Shown here in pieces: positions 46,801-60,889 of a stretch of 64,000 bases of DNA (position 1 is its first letter; each line of letters starts with the position of its first letter). The notes under the pieces are model-generated. The model saw nothing but the letters and a program-made list of their open reading frames with translations, was not told where the DNA came from and made no database searches. A program made the translations under genes and the position numbers. The DNA lies in the NCBI GenBank assembly GCA_025738555.1, contig JAOVFP010000007.1:806001-870000 (forward strand), read 5' to 3'. Source of the DNA: Cyathus striatus (lineage: Eukaryota; Basidiomycota; Agaricomycetes; Agaricales; Nidulariaceae).

Positions 46801-48000
46801 ATTGCAGGAAGCGTGTTTGGTGGTGCCCGCTATTCTCGGTTGGAAGCTAGGAGATGCCAGGTCGATACGAGGTGCATAGGGTCAGCCTCTAAGCACGTCA
46901 ACGTACAGCTGGGAGTGCACGTTCCGCATAACGCAGTTGTAGTGTCTTTTCCTCTTCCCGTTTTCGTCGAAATGAGCTATTAACTCACTTATAGTCACTT
47001 CACAACGATCCCCCATCCTGCAGTCTTCCCCACTTCAACGACCATCCTGAATGATGTCTATCATTTGTAAACGTAAACTCTACCAGCTAGTATCCTTTGT
47101 GGTCAATAGACGTGGAATAATGGTCTCTATCGTCGCACGATGATTCTTGCTGCACTATGCTTTGACGTCGTACCGTTTGACCGATGGGAAGAACCACTTA
47201 CCTCGTATCGCTTCTTTCAAATTGTGCTGGAAGGTGACTCCATGCCCTCGTTACGATACATCCCCTTTCCTTACCGTCCAACTTCCGTGTGTTTATGAGA
47301 AGGGCTGAGAGGCGATCACTAGTCCTATCATCACAGTGTGACGTGTTAGCCCGTTCGCATTATGGAGTCAAGCTAAGTCAGAGGGCAACGTGCCTCTCAC
47401 AGGCTAATCGGACATCTTTCGAACAATGTCGAACTGCATCTTTCCCCACTCGTCAACAACTTCGCGTACTCGTACCCTCCTTCGCCTCCCGCTGCCCTTA
47501 TTTCGTTCCGACTTTGCTGGTGTTACATGAGGATTCCTTGCTGGCAAAGTGAATGTGGTCATGCGTGGTTTGTGGTGGACACTCTGGTTCTTGTGGGTGT
47601 TCTTGGCTAGATCAGGCTGCCCTGCAAAGTCAATCCCGCCTTTTTGAGTATGGTCAAGATAACTAACCTTGTGTTCAAGACTTACCTAGGTGTCTACACG
47701 AATGTGCCCGGTTCAACTTGTGCTCACTTGCGCGTGATACGTTATGGTACGTTTCGAGGGGTGTACGGTTGCTCAACATTGGGGGATCTTCTACATTGGT
47801 AGTCTGGTAGGTTCAACCACCCCCTGTTGCGCGTGGATCACAGCTAATTTGAAGTAGTCATAGCAGAACCACCTCTACTCTCGAAGGATGAATGCTGCAG
47901 CATTGCATTTTGGCCTCGTATCATTCGACAGGGGGGGGAATCAATTCCCTATGACTGTTTAACTTATGCTGGCCTTTCTAGCAAGGGTTATGGGGTGATT
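43840..48000 (+). repeat. Decayed repeat-family copy, plus orientation
   Basis: 43,840-44,820 is duplicated at 49,250-50,260. 45,020-45,700 matches 6,420-7,100 and 50,630-51,300. 46,480-46,990 matches the 8,250-8,900 region, including the YVDVAPIQ..I...DII stretch. 47,150-47,560 matches 53,600-54,040. No conserved open frame. Confidence 0.65.
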
Positions 48001-49249
48001 TCTTATCACGACACGTTTTCCTACCTTCACATCTGGCTTCCGCTCCTGTAAGGATGAGAGAAGTGAGATTTTCCACTGAATCTATTGTCGTAGTAGCCCA
48101 TCCACAGGATTGAGCTGAGGATTTAATAATCCAGGGAGACAATGTATGTCTGTTTGCGTTGGCGACACATTTCTATGTGTAAAACCAATGTCTAATCCTT
48201 CTGCTGCCCCCGGAATGAGCTAGGAGGTATGTGTGTGTGGTATGAGCATTTTTTCTGGGCTTCAGGAAGCTGTAGGTATGTCCATCCATTCTTTCATGGA
48301 TTGAAATGGTTCTGTGTCCTGGTGCGTCACTCTACGATATACTCCTTTGCTCCTTGAAGCTTCTTTTGAACTGTAACCGTCTTATAGTAATCGACTTTTC
48401 AGGCATGGCCTGTGCCTGCTGCCGTTCTACTGGAGGACCGGTCTCTTCAGCGCACACTACTCCTGCGCCGCTTCCAACACCTATACTATCATGTTTAAAA
48501 CGCTTCTCACAATATTCGCTTCTTAACTTCAGTCAGCCTCAGTCTATTATGTGGTGCCGTCTCCTCTCTCCGCACCTACAGTGGCGTCCTGCGAAGGAGA
48601 GTGAGAGGGTCAAGGGTCTCGGTATACGCTGCATGCATAACCACATCCACAACCACCCTCCGTTCATGATCACAAAGACCACAAAGAATACACACGGGCC
48701 AGCAAGTCTTTTTCACCCAGAGTCATCTCCAGCACCATTTCCTCTGCATACCATAGGATGGACCTGCGAAGGCTGTTGAGAAGGGTTTTGGTGGTATGTG
48801 TACGATTGTATCGGCGGAAGTTATGTTTTGTTGTTTGAGTTGTAGCGGAATGGGGCCTAAAGGTGCCTGAAGATTCGAGACCGAGGAAGACGTAATACTC
48901 AGAATTCTTCGCACACTAATGTTTGTCTTATTCTCTCTGTACATTGTATATTAATTAGACGACGACATTACGTCTATCTAATTGGGCATATCTCCTCCGA
49001 TGCCGATGTTATCAACTCTTCGTAACCTCTTAGATCTCTCTGTTCCTCTGCGTACGAAGGGGCCTGCACAATAGATAGAGCTACGCAGAGGAATGGAATG
49101 TGGGTGCGTGACAACTATTCAAGGTTCTCCTTTTGTCCTCTTCAATTCCTCTGGTCGCTGCGAAACTTGCACTGGGTGAGAAAAGCTAGTTTTTCGTTGG
49201 ATGCTGCTTTCACGTTCATTAACACACTGCTTCGTCTTCGATAAGTAGT
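48001..49249. other. CpG-containing spacer, no supported gene
   Basis: The longest frame (48,306-48,779, 157 codons) has a CACC pair and a Pro/Ser-rich composition but no recognised domain or splice support. It is not called. The rest holds short decayed frames. Confidence 0.45.
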
Positions 49250-50441
49250 CTGACACTGGCAGAGGATGCCGCCATTATTAATATTCGGTTAAATAACCTC
49301 TTCATACTGTGCTCCGTCCCATTGTCGATCTATGTCTCCTCGTTTAATGGCATTCAGAATATTCGTAACCCCCTCCGTGTCTTAACTCGTCTTTGATTTT
49401 TCGAATTGATATCTTCACAAGCCAATGTTCGATCGCTGACGTCCATTAGAGCGGGTCGTGTACTGGTAGTTTATTATTTTGGAATTCGAGGTATGCACAG
49501 GTAGTTGAACTCGACACCGGAAGTAGTATGTATCTTTTGTTGTGGTCGTAGTTAACCCAATCAATAACGTGTAATTTCGTGTTGAACTTTGGTCTGTACC
49601 GGGTTGAAGGCCCAGGCAAATTAGCGGCTTAACCCAAGCTTGAACGACATACATAACTCGATTGAACTTCGATCATGCGGATCGAGTGCAGTATTCATCT
49701 CATTCACATGCAGAATGCACTGTGAGCACGCGCTTTACACAAATGGAAAGTTGGTTACTTACTAGCTAATTATAGGATCGCCCAGTACTTACATTTGGCC
49801 TCTGACTAGTGTGAATGATTCGACGAAGGCTCGATTGGATCAACTTGATGTTGACAAGTATCGATTAACTAGTGCGTTCTATTTCTGTGGTTATCGATGG
49901 TCCGGTGGATTGGGCCAGTTAAAATAGCATCGTATATAGCAAGTGTGTAAGAGGAGCGCATAAAGAAAACATCGATGTGAACAGTCCCAAGTTTTGGTTC
50001 AGGCGCTTGTGTAAGATCGTGTTCATAGCTGTTATCGATTTAATCTGCCCATTTCTCTTCGTGGTCGAATGGATTCGTATCTAGACGCGCTCAATAGGTA
50101 GGTCCAAGGGTGCGCGCTTCACTTTGTAAATTTGTCAGCGCCGATACGATAAGATGTGCATCACATGATGCGTGTGAAATTTGAATTCGACGTTCCGAAC
50201 TTCCGACGCTGTTCTGGTTCAACCTCTCGAATGCCAACCATCTCGACTACATTGACCTTCACTGTCCCACTTCTGCTACCTCATATGCACCTCTCGTTAA
50301 ACCATCCCGTGACGCGTGAAGCTTGAAGCTTCATGAAGCTTTGAAGACTTGAAGACACGCTACTTCGACAACGCGGAGTCGCTTTAGGTCCCAGGATCCC
50401 ACAGTCGTTCGAGAGGTGCATTAAACGTTGAATGTTATATG

Positions 50442-50539
50442 GTAAGAGCCGTATCTCCTCTCCGCTCTTCGTGGTGTTGATGTACAGCTATTGCTCGTTT
50501 GCGTCACTACTTCATTCACTTACTTTCGTCCTCTCGCAG
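50442..50539 (+). other. Uninterrupted intron-like block 1
   Basis: Donor GTAAGAGCCG and acceptor CTCTCGCAG enclose 98 bases. The same position in the 5,141 copy holds the hAT-like element, so this is the empty-site version. Confidence 0.55.
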
Positions 50540-51450
50540 GACAACGAGAGATTCCCTTACGCAGTCAAATGGCCGATAATCGAATTCGATGAGCCGGATG
50601 AGGTGGAATAGGCTCTTACAGCTTTATGAACGTGACTGGTGTGTTTACTTCTCCTCTTCTCCTCCATTGCTTACCCTCGCACCTCTCTGTAGCACTTATA
50701 ACCATTAACATTCAAGAGCGATTCTGCAGACTACTCATTTACGGCATACGCACTGCGATCCCTTCCAGACCGACCACCTAGAGGAGGAACAATGAGCAGC
50801 TGGGTCATGACTAGTGACTAGTGACTCCTTACCACATGATATCCCAGTGTCGTTTTCGACGCACGCACCGTCACCGTTCCATACTTCCCTAGAATCATCT
50901 GCTCCTTCATAGAAAGTGTCTCTGGCACCTTCCCCAACGTCATTCCCGCTCCTTACGCTTAACATGGGGTACACAAAAACTGGAATGGAGAGCGAATCGT
51001 GGTAGGCCGCCCGGAGCGTGGCAAATGCCAACGTTGCGCGGACGGGTGGTACTACGGGTTCTGATGGCGCTCAAGTTGGAGTATCAGGAGGATGACTCAG
51101 GCGGAGAGGCGAGGCGATGGTAGTCCTGGATGAAGGGTTCCTTCGTGGCTGACGTCGTTCCGAACTTTCTACACGACACCTCGAGGTTAACAGTATCATT
51201 TTGCATATCCAGGCAGAGTTGCTCGACCTCTTTTAACTTTATGATCCGCTCCTCGTTGTCCGTCCTTCGTCCCCTCGCCGCCTGTCGAGTGAGCCCAAGA
51301 CTACGAGACACGCTAATTCGGCGACATGGAGCACAAATCATCTCAAGTCCCGGAAGGTTTCTTCCTCTTGTTGAATACCGACAGCTGCAGTCGATGGAGA
51401 CTTCGAAGGGGTAGAGAAGAGAGAGGAAGTAGCGGTTATGTATCGCTGGG

Positions 51451-51522
51451 GTAAGCAATGTCCCCCTTTCCGTTGTTCACGTTCCATCCTCCGTGTTCAT
51501 GCACTAACACCTCTTCGTACAG
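51451..51522 (+). other. Intron-like block 2, second copy
   Basis: GTAAGCAATG, GCACTAAC and CGTACAG mark a 72-base intron matching 7,195-7,267 in position and length. Confidence 0.55.
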
Positions 51523-54500
51523 AACGACGTCTCTTAGATGTCTCGTGCTCTTACGCGGAACAATGTGTGAGGATCGAATAGTCACTGGGCTGGGTGTGCT
51601 GGAAAACGCTCTAACGGCTTTGCGGAGGTGATGGGTGTGTTTTTTTATTTGACTCTCTTCTCTTCACTCCGTGCTTATGACAGTTCTTAGCTCATACCTC
51701 ACGCACCATCGTTGACATCTAAGATCTATTCAGCGCCCTCTACGGTGATTGTGTACGTGGCAACAACGACCCTTCCAAACCGGCTGCTAGACGAGAAAAC
51801 TCACCCATGGAGCGGCCGTGTCTTCACCACTATCTCAATGCCATTTCCTATGCCACTCGTAATGTCTACATCTTCAGCTTGAGCGTTCCCAGGGTTTCCA
51901 GAAGTTCCATCTCCTCTCGCTTCCTCCGTCTATGGGGACGTGCAAGAAGGATTGAGGAGTGAGGGTGACTCATGGCGAACGGACAGATTAATTCGGGCGA
52001 AAGTTACTGTTATGCGCTGGGGGTATTGGCGGACTTATTGGCTTGGGGTAAGGATGGGAACAATGTACGCTACCATCTTAGACAACGGGTGTGCGCTTTC
52101 TCTGCCCCTTCACACGTACTTATGACATGATCTGCAACGCTGCGCCTATTCAAGTCGTATCCTACCCATCTGCCACCCTGATAGTCAACGACAAAGAGAG
52201 TTAGCTATCTTACACCTTCAGCCTTGCGCCGCCTTCCTTCCATACGCCAGTTGCAACGCCTGCGCCGTCACGTAGATCGTTCAGGAGTCCATACCAGCCT
52301 TCTTCCTACTCCGCAAGATGCGCTACGATGTCATCTGCTAAGTGGGCTAAGGGGGGGATCGCTGGTGCGCGTACGGTCGTGCTGGAGGAAGTTTTTGGTT
52401 GTATCGTATGAAAGCTTTCGCGGTTTTTCGAGGAGAATCGAGGTGGAATGGAAGGGGATAAAGCTTGGGTCGAGCAGACGGCGTAGGGCTGTTTCCTTGA
52501 CGACCATCGTGTTCCCTCTGACAATCGTTCACGAGGTAGATGTCGACATTGCGGCTGTTCAGCGAGGTGTAGTCATAACTTCTAAACATCAGGTATCATC
52601 GACACTCGTGACGCTTCTTCCGTTCTCTAAAGCGTCTTAATTGCTTCCTCCTTCGACGCTCACGAAGACGCCTGCGCATGGAGTGAGGCAGGCAGAGGAT
52701 ATCGTCGTACATGCCATTCGGAACGATGTCCTTCATGGTCTCTGATTACTTCTTTTGTTAAGCCCGTACGGGGGAGTTAGGCTAGGAGGGTATGTTGCAT
52801 CTACTAGCTGCCCTATGCTAAGGGAGCCGGAGTATGGGGTCTCGATCACCGACGAGCGTGTCGATCTTAGTCTCCTCCACTTTACTCATACCCTCTATCT
52901 CAAGGTCCTGCTCTCTTCGTTCCCAACTACGCTGAGTCAGGGCACCCCTCATATCAACCTCCCGCTTCTGTCACGCTCGATCTCGTAAACTCTCTAGGGC
53001 AACCACGACCTTTGGTCATGAATACGAAGCTCTTCCTGTGACGATTCGTGCTCCTGGATCTCTACGACAAAGGAGGTGCAGTGGGCTGGATATCGACGTA
53101 GCAAGATCACCGCATTTCCGTCTTCGGGCAGGATTCAATACAACCTCTCGCAGGCTATCAGTCATCTTCCAACACGGGTGAGCGTCGTCAACTGTTAGCG
53201 CACTCATGCCCTCCCTCGCCGCCCGATGCACCCATCTATGTCCACCTTTGCTGGCATTGCATAACGTGGTATTGCTGGTAACGAAAAAGTAGTCATGCTG
53301 GATACGATGGGTCAGTGGATGTTCTAGGTTGGCGCTGGCAGTCGGTAGGGTCAACTATATTCTATAGTACGCTTACAACCACTAATCTTTGTCCAAGGCA
53401 CATCCTGGTGTCGACACGAGTGCGCTCGAATCACCAAGAGTTTAACTGCGCACGATATCATACGTTGAAATGGGGGTAGGGTTGGGCAGATTGGGGGCAT
53501 ATTAGGGGGTCTTTATACAGTGGACGTTTGGTATGTTCCATCATCACCTGCCACACAAGGACGATTGCCAATGCGATGTTGACGCGGCAGAGGTCTCTAC
53601 CGTCGCAAGACGATTTGCGCTGTGCTGTGCTTAGACCTCGTACAGTTCGACCGAGGGGAAGAACCACCTCCTGCCTGTCACTTCTACTTGACCTTTCGAG
53701 CTGGGCCGGAGGGTGACTCTACGTTCTCGTAGCGATGGGTTTCCTTGCCTTCACGACCGCCTTCCGTGCGTTTGAGGGTGGGAAAAGGAGATGGCCACTA
53801 GCTCTATCATCGCAGCGTGATGTGGTAGCCCATTCGCATGACAGAGGTGAGTAGGTGGGACAACGCAACTTCCAGCCTCCAGCAGTATTTCGGTCATCTT
53901 TCGAACAACTTCGAACTGCAGCTTTACCCACTTACTCGTCAACACTCCGTGCGCTCGTACCCTCCTTCACTTCCCTCTGCCCATATTTCGTGCCGAGTTT
54001 GCTGGAATTCCATGACGCTTTCTTAACGGCGAAGTAAGCGTAGCTGTGCATAGTTTGTGATGGATACACTGGGTCTGTGGGTGTTCTGGGCTGGGTCAGG
54101 CGTTCGGTAAGGTCAATCCCATCTGTTGAAATACGGTTAAGGCAACTAACCTTCGTTCAAAGCGACCTAGGTGTGCATATAACTGCGATCGGCTCAACTA
54201 GCATTTACTTGCACGTGATGCATTGAGAAGAGGGTACTTCGGGGGTACGGTTACTCAGTGTTGGGATATCATATACCATCATTGGTAGTCTGGCATGTTC
54301 AAATCATCACAAGTTGTGGATGACAATTGCTAACGAAACGTTGGCGTGGCAGAACTGCCAGACATTTCGAGCAGAGGGGAAGATTATGATTTCATAATAC
54401 ATATCTTCGTTTCAGTGCGTCTCCTTGTATTCACATTCAACTTCCGTATGTCTCAGAGACGGGGGTGAGGCAAACACTGCGTCTAACACTGCTCATCTCA

Positions 54501-54900
54501 TTTAAAGGATCGAGCTGAGACTGAAGAAGGGGTGACGCTACCACAGACTTCAGTGCTCGGTCCTCCCTTGGCATGTCCATTTCGTTTGACTGTTAAGATG
54601 ATCTCGTCCATCATGTGCTAACGAAGAGTCAGTTCTCCGTCGTATAAGCTCCTTTGGCTGTTGATTGATACCCTGCCCTCGTCGACCATTACGTTAACTG
54701 TGATATACTTATAGTCCGTTTTCACTGTTCCTTCGAAAAGTAGACATTATTGATAAGTATAAGCAACATTAACATTGGTGTTAGCACGGTTACAAGGCAG
54801 AGAAAGGGTTCGCGTAAGTAGTGTACGACGTAAAAAGATTGAATTACAAAAGCTGCTCGACAGTGGTTTAACAATAGACAGCAGATGGTTGTATCCGAAC

Positions 54901-56687
54901 ACAAAATCCTCTCTGAGCAGTACTAAAAGTCTAGCAGCCAGCTGAACAGTCTGGACAAAAATAAGGTGAGATCTTTGAACAAGACTCCCTATAACTCTGC
55001 GTTCAATGTCATGAGAGCTGATGCTTTCACCTGCAAAGACTGATAGCATTCAGCATAATGAGCATGTCTACTTTCAAACGTCCTCTACCTTCGAGCCTCA
55101 GTCCCCTCCGAAAATCTCGTCTTAGAAGTAGGGAATGGAAACAGCATTGTGGAAGCGACCAAGTAAGTTCTAGGTAAGGGAAAGGTCTTTGATATGAAGA
55201 GCATGTCGGACGAAGATGGTATATGCTTCGGCATCGATGCTGGGCCGGATTATGGAAAAGACCCAACTGTTACATGTCGAGTGGTTACAATGTTCTGAAT
55301 GGTCGGCTTCTACAAGGTCGTAGTGTGTAAGACGAGAAGTGAAACGAAGCAGTAGTGTGGTTATATGTATGCTATGAGGCAAGTGCATGTGTAAGAATAG
55401 TGGGGAGAACAAATGAATGGAAAGGAAACATACTTGTTGCGTTCGAAAAGCCGCAAGAACACTTCAGGCCCAATCCATCTGTTAGCTGCTCTCCCTAGTG
55501 TGTCACCGACCAAGAAATTGGGGTCGAAGAAAGGAAACGTATCTCTAACAGGCTTCTTCGTAGACCGAGGATGGACGGAAATGGCGCACAAGATACGAGA
55601 GGTGGGGCGAGCCCAGTTGTATAGACGCAACGCCGTTGTCCACTTAATGTCACAATGAACGATGTACAGAGAGAACAAAATAACATGTTCGTGCGCCAGT
55701 CACTAGAAAACATTACGCCGTTCTCCCTCTCGAACCCCCAGCCACCCTCTTCATTCCGCTACGCCTCAAACAACGAAATTGAACCTACGCCAATACGTTT
55801 CAACTCACACCACCAAAACCTATTTCAATAGTCTTCACAGGCGCCATCTGATGATATACAGGGGAGATGGTGCTGGAGATGAGTCTCGGCTCTGGATACG
55901 CTCAACATGAAGCCATAGAACTTGTAAGTCAGAGCCTGGAGGCAGCACCTGATAGATCGTATATGTATCGTCAAAAGAGCCTGTTGGTCGGTGCGCACTG
56001 CATATCATTCCTCGTAATCGGCTTAGCAGTGGATGGTAAAAAACCGCATGATTGGACGCATGGTTGAGATGTTCCTTCTGAACAACGACACGGCGACGTG
56101 TGAAGATAACCGGGGATGACCATCGTGTTTTCCCCCAAAGACAACTGACATAACCAACCAGGGCCTCCCGTGTACCGTCGTATATGTCCACACATCATCC
56201 ATCCCCCACCAACGTATGTTACTCTGCATGAAAGCATAGCTGATACACTCCACATGGCTCAACGTCTCCTGGTGAAGCTAACCCCACTAAAAGATAAGTC
56301 CAATCGAGCATAACGAGCTCTACAGAATTCAACTTCTCCTTCATGTTTTCGAGCAGGTACTGTGGAAGGGAAAAAACAAAGATCTCTGGACTAGACTCAA
56401 GATATGAATCTTATGGGCCCAGAATTCCACGACATTCGACAGGTATTTAGCTATCCCCCAAGAACAATCTACCCTCCTCCTGGCTTCGTTCATCGGTCCA
56501 GAGTCTAACAGCATTGAGCAACGAATAACGAGAGTAATCGGGGACGATACGGGAAGTCACTTCGGGGGGAGTCGACGCTATCATGCGGCCTCTTCATAAA
56601 CCTAGGAGGTGAAAGCAACCGAGGATGAAGGACCGTTGCGAGGGTCGGTTATGAGACCACATCTCCGATAGGCGCAACCAAGGGGCT
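54901..56687 (-). repeat. Repeat-family copy, minus orientation
   Basis: 55,270-55,430 matches 62,070-62,220 and 17,060-17,200 in the same orientation. 56,460-56,640 matches 13,020-13,220. Orientation therefore flips near 54,900. No gene is supported. Confidence 0.6.
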
Positions 56688-58204
56688 GTCGTCCGAGCAA
56701 TTTTGGAAAGTGACCCCTCCCATCACCCCGTGGGAAGTGGCTGTGGCCGCGCGCGGAAATCGATCATAACCGGGTAGCCGGTAGGTCATGTGATCTCGAT
56801 GCGCGCGAGCGCGTTGAAGTTGACTAGATTATTTCATGCACACACAGCACAATGCTACAAGTAAATTATATACATAGTACAATACATAAATATATCTAAA
56901 CCACATTATATTTAATTTTTTTGTTTCTTTCCTTTTGGAACAGCTTGCTGATCACTTACAGATCTTACTCTTTTCTTCAAGTTCTTGTCTTTCAGGTTAT
57001 TTTGAATAAGTACAACATCATCACTGTTCTCTATCCCATATTCATCTCTGAAAAATAATGTTGCCTCATGAGGAATATCCATTAATATTTCTTCTTCTTT
57101 TGAGATGAAAATGTCTACCAACAGTTGCCCAGAGATTTCAGGATTTAAGTATTTTCCAGGCTGTGAGGGATCTCTGAATTCTAACTAGAAATTAGGAAAC
57201 ATACCTCTTGAAGCAGTCCTCTGTCTGGCTTTCCTCTAAACTTTGCAAGAACATGATGGCCTACATGTTCATGCATTTTTTAAACATCATTCTATCTCCA
57301 CATATGTGGCAGTAACCAACCTCATCACATTCTAACTTCTCTTTAGGCACCAGAGTTTCAGGAATATTATCAACAATAAAACATTTTTGGCCTATATATA
57401 TATTACTATAATTTATTTAATTATCATTGCATACAACTTACCAGATGAAGAGATATATGGTAGGGACTTTTCATTCTTTATTTCAGGAAGTACTTGAATA
57501 TTTTTAAGAGTCTCAAGACCTGAACTAGCTAAATTGCATGCCTGCTATAAGGTGCTAACTGTATTTGACAGTTGATCACCATCAACAGCCCAAGTAACTT
57601 TACCACTCAATGTTTTTCTTACATATTGATGGAGTGGATGAACCAGAACAGAAGGAAGCTGAAGCACATAAAGAGCTTTACTCATATGAGAGTTTTCTGA
57701 ACAAGTAGCAATGGGTGGATAGTTACCTATCCATTCCCATATATTTGATTCAATATTCACCAGTTGAGTGACTTTCCCAATAACTATTACTCCCTTTTTG
57801 TAATCAAAGAGATCCTCTAAATTTGCTACAGATTTTTTGGAGATAAATATGGGATAGGGAACAGTGATGATGTTGTACTTATTCAAAATAACCTGAAAGA
57901 CAAGAACTTGAAGAAAAGAGTAAGATCTGTAAGTGATCAGCAAGCTGTTCCAAAAGGAAAGAAACAAAAAAATTAAATATAATGTGGTTTAGATATATTT
58001 ATGTATTGTACTATGTATATAATTTACTTGTAGCATTGTGCTGTGTGTGCATGAAATAATCTAGTCAACTTCAACGCGCTCGCGCGCGTCGAGATCACAT
58101 GACCTACCGGTTATTCGGTTATGATCGATTTCCGCGCGCGGCCACAGCCACTTCCCACGGGGTGATGGGAGGGGTCACTCTCCAAAATTGCTCGGACGAC
58201 AGCC
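56688..58204. mobile_element. 1.5-kb element with ~370-bp terminal inverted repeats
   Basis: CCAAGGGGCTGTCGTCCGAG at the left and its complement at 58,204 start arms of ~370 bases (56,688-57,063 and 57,836-58,204) with a few mismatches. The outer ~150 bases are CpG-rich, the inner part AT-rich. The minus-strand interior encodes broken pieces such as HICGDRMMFKKC (about 57,300) followed by a His-rich segment, resembling zinc-finger parts of basidiomycete transposon proteins. The 140-codon frame (57,545-57,967) overlaps the arm. No target duplication was found, and the two flanks come from oppositely oriented repeat copies. Confidence 0.85.
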
Positions 58205-60400
58205 CCTTGGTCAAAACGCATTCAGAACAGCAGGGTCCCCACTACACCGTATCCCAATATCACCTACAACATATTTCCCGGTGTATAGGCCCTTCGCAAC
58301 ATCTATATCTTCACCTTGGGCGTTCTAAAGTCTTTCAACATTGACGTCTCCTCTCGCTCCCTGTGGCTACGGAGACGTGCGAGAAGTAGGGAGAAGCGGG
58401 GGGACGCCTGACGAATGGACAGGCTCGTTCAGGCGAAGGCTATCGTTATGCGTTGTGGTGGTATTGGCGGATTCGATGGCTTGGAATAGGGATGGGAATG
58501 ATGTACGCTACCATCCTGGACGACGCATATGTGCCTTCCCTTCTCCTTTGCACGAGCTTATGAGTGGTCTGCAACGTTATGCCTATTCAAGCCGTATCCT
58601 ACCCTTCTTCCACAATAATACCCAATGACAAAGACAATCAACTTGCGCCTTCACTCTTGTGCCACCTCCCTTTCATACGCCGGTTGCAACGCCTACGTCG
58701 TCACGTAGAGCGTTCGAGAGTCTATACCTACGTCCTTCCCTACTTCACCCACTCAACCTCCGAATTAAGCTAGGGAGAGCGTTGCTAGTGGACGTACGGT
58801 CGTGTTGGGCTCCCGGAGGAGGTTTGGTTGTGTGGTATGAAAATTTTGTTCGAGGAGAATCGAGGTGAAGTGGAAGGAGAATGAAAGCTTGAGTCGAGGA
58901 GGAGACGACGTAGGGTTACTTACTGGACGACTGGCGTGTGCTCTCTGACAATCGTTGACGAGGTGGACGTCGACATTGCGGCTGTTCAGCGAGGTGTGCG
59001 AACCTCGACCGAATCGACCCCTGTACAACTCTATGTAACCTGCTTGCTCTTGCTCTCAACTGAAGTCAGCTGGCTTCTACCAACATCTCTATGGTTTTCA
59101 AACACACACCTGTATATCGAAAACAAACTCTGGAAATGGTGACTTCGATGGGGTGGCTTACTTATTCGACGGGGATTGGGAGTTCGAAGTCGATGTTTCT
59201 GAAGGTGTATTGCTCCTTTCTATATCTTATTCTCATCCACTCCACTCACACCTTCTATCTCAAAGTCCTGCCGTGTTCGTTCTGAACTACACTCAGGGTA
59301 TCCCTAGAGTCAACCTCTTGTACTCCTCTTGCTTCGGCCACGCTCGATCTTGTAAACCTGCTAGGGCAACCACGACCTTCGACTATGGATACGAAGCCGT
59401 TTTTCGTGATAGTTTTGTGCTCCCGCTGGATATCTTTATCGACATAACCAAACCATATTCTCTCCGCCTTCGAGCGGATGACAGCAACCCTTCGCATGCT
59501 ATCGCTCATCTTCCAAATACGATCGAACTATATCTTCTCACACCTTCCCAGCACCACTTCGCGCTCTCGTACCTCTCGATGCACCCACCCATGTCAACCA
59601 TGTCTGACATTGCATGACTCGCTCTTGTTGGTAAAGCAAGGGTAGTCATACTGGATACGACGAGCTAGTGGATGGTTCTAGGTTAGCTCTGGCAGTTCGG
59701 TAAGATCATCCATTTTCTATAGTACGCTTGCAACCACTAACCTTCGTTCGAGGCACATCCAAGTTTCGAATCGACTGCGCTCTAAGCACGATATATACGT
59801 TGAAATGGAGTTGGAGCTGGTCAGGTTGGAGCTAAGCTGGGGGGTCTTTTTGCACTTGCAGTTTAGTATGTTCAACTACTGCATGTTACACAAGGACGAG
59901 AACTAATTTGATGAATATCGCAGCATTGTGTATGGGCCTCATACCGTTTGACCTAGGGGAAGAACCACCACCCGCCTGTAACATCTGCTGGACATTTCAA
60001 GAAGGGAAGAAGATTATGACTTCATGTCCTCGTTACAATGTGTCTCTTTGCATCCACGTTCAGCTTATGCATGTCTAAGAGAGGGTGGTGAGGCTGCCTC
60101 TGCGTCTAACACTGCAGCGTGACGTAGCATTCCATTTACAGAATCGAGCTGAGACTGAAGGAGAGGTGACGTTCCCACTTCGGTGCTGCGTCCTCCCTTG
60201 GCATCGCTCATTGCGTTCGACTATTAAGATGATGTCTTCCCTTGTGTGATACGGAAGGGTCTGTTGTTCTCCTTTGCATCAGTTCCTTTGGCTGTTGATA
60301 CCCTTCTGCCCTCGCCGGCCGTTACGTTCGTTATGATATACCGCGGTTTTTCACTGTTCGTTCGAAATGTAGTCAAGTGAAAGGCTGTCGTGTCGGAGCA
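58205..60400 (+). repeat. Partial repeat-family copy, plus orientation
   Basis: It starts abruptly at AAAACGCATTCAGAACAGC, matching 7,543 onward, and follows the 7,543-10,000 order, with parallels at 51,800-54,600. There is no conserved frame. Confidence 0.65.
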
Positions 60401-60889
60401 GCCTCACTGAATGACGGTACGTGACAGGACAAGAGTATCTTCGTTGCAGCAGTAAGGAAACGGCCTTTTACATGGGATAGTAGAAATATACGTACCTTCG
60501 TTGCAGCAGTAAGGAAACGGCAACGAAGGTAAAAGAAAGATAGGCTGTTTATATATGAGGGGAAAGATACCAGTGTGATCAAATAAGTGCTTAGGGGAAC
60601 GGTTGAATAGGAGAGAGGGAACAAGAGAAAAGGTATTGGAAAGAGGAAGGAAAGGTATTGGAATAAGAGAGCGTCATGGGATGAGAAGAGAGGAGGAAAG
60701 GGTGGAGACAAGAGAGTACTCGGCACGTGTGTGTCGAGTATTGGCATTGCGGTCATATGTGGTGAGATTGGTGGTAGCCAGGCTTACATCAAGTCGGCTT
60801 TGATTTAACGCCAGTAGTATGTATTTAAGTCTTTTTCGTTGAGGACCACGAACAACGTTGGCATTTAAATCATCATAACGCATATAAAT
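60401..60889. other. Spacer with a 26-bp direct repeat and purine-rich stretch
   Basis: CTTCGTTGCAGCAGTAAGGA plus AACGGC occurs at 60,439-60,464 and 60,496-60,521. 60,600-60,720 is rich in GAGAG words. No gene. Confidence 0.6.

Larger units (their letters stand above)
49250..54900 (+). repeat. Longest decayed repeat-family copy, plus orientation
   Basis: 49,250-50,260 repeats 43,840-44,820. From 50,390 to 52,640 it parallels 5,050-8,400 with intron-like blocks at 50,442-50,539 and 51,451-51,522. 53,340-54,100 parallels 9,000-9,300 and 59,690-59,800. 54,780-54,960 parallels 60,890-61,030. Many small indels break every frame. Confidence 0.7.

Noticed and set aside
48306..48779. 157-codon ORF with a CACC motif
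   Set aside because: Low-complexity Pro/Ser composition, no domain, no clear splice or promoter context, and it is surrounded by decayed frames.
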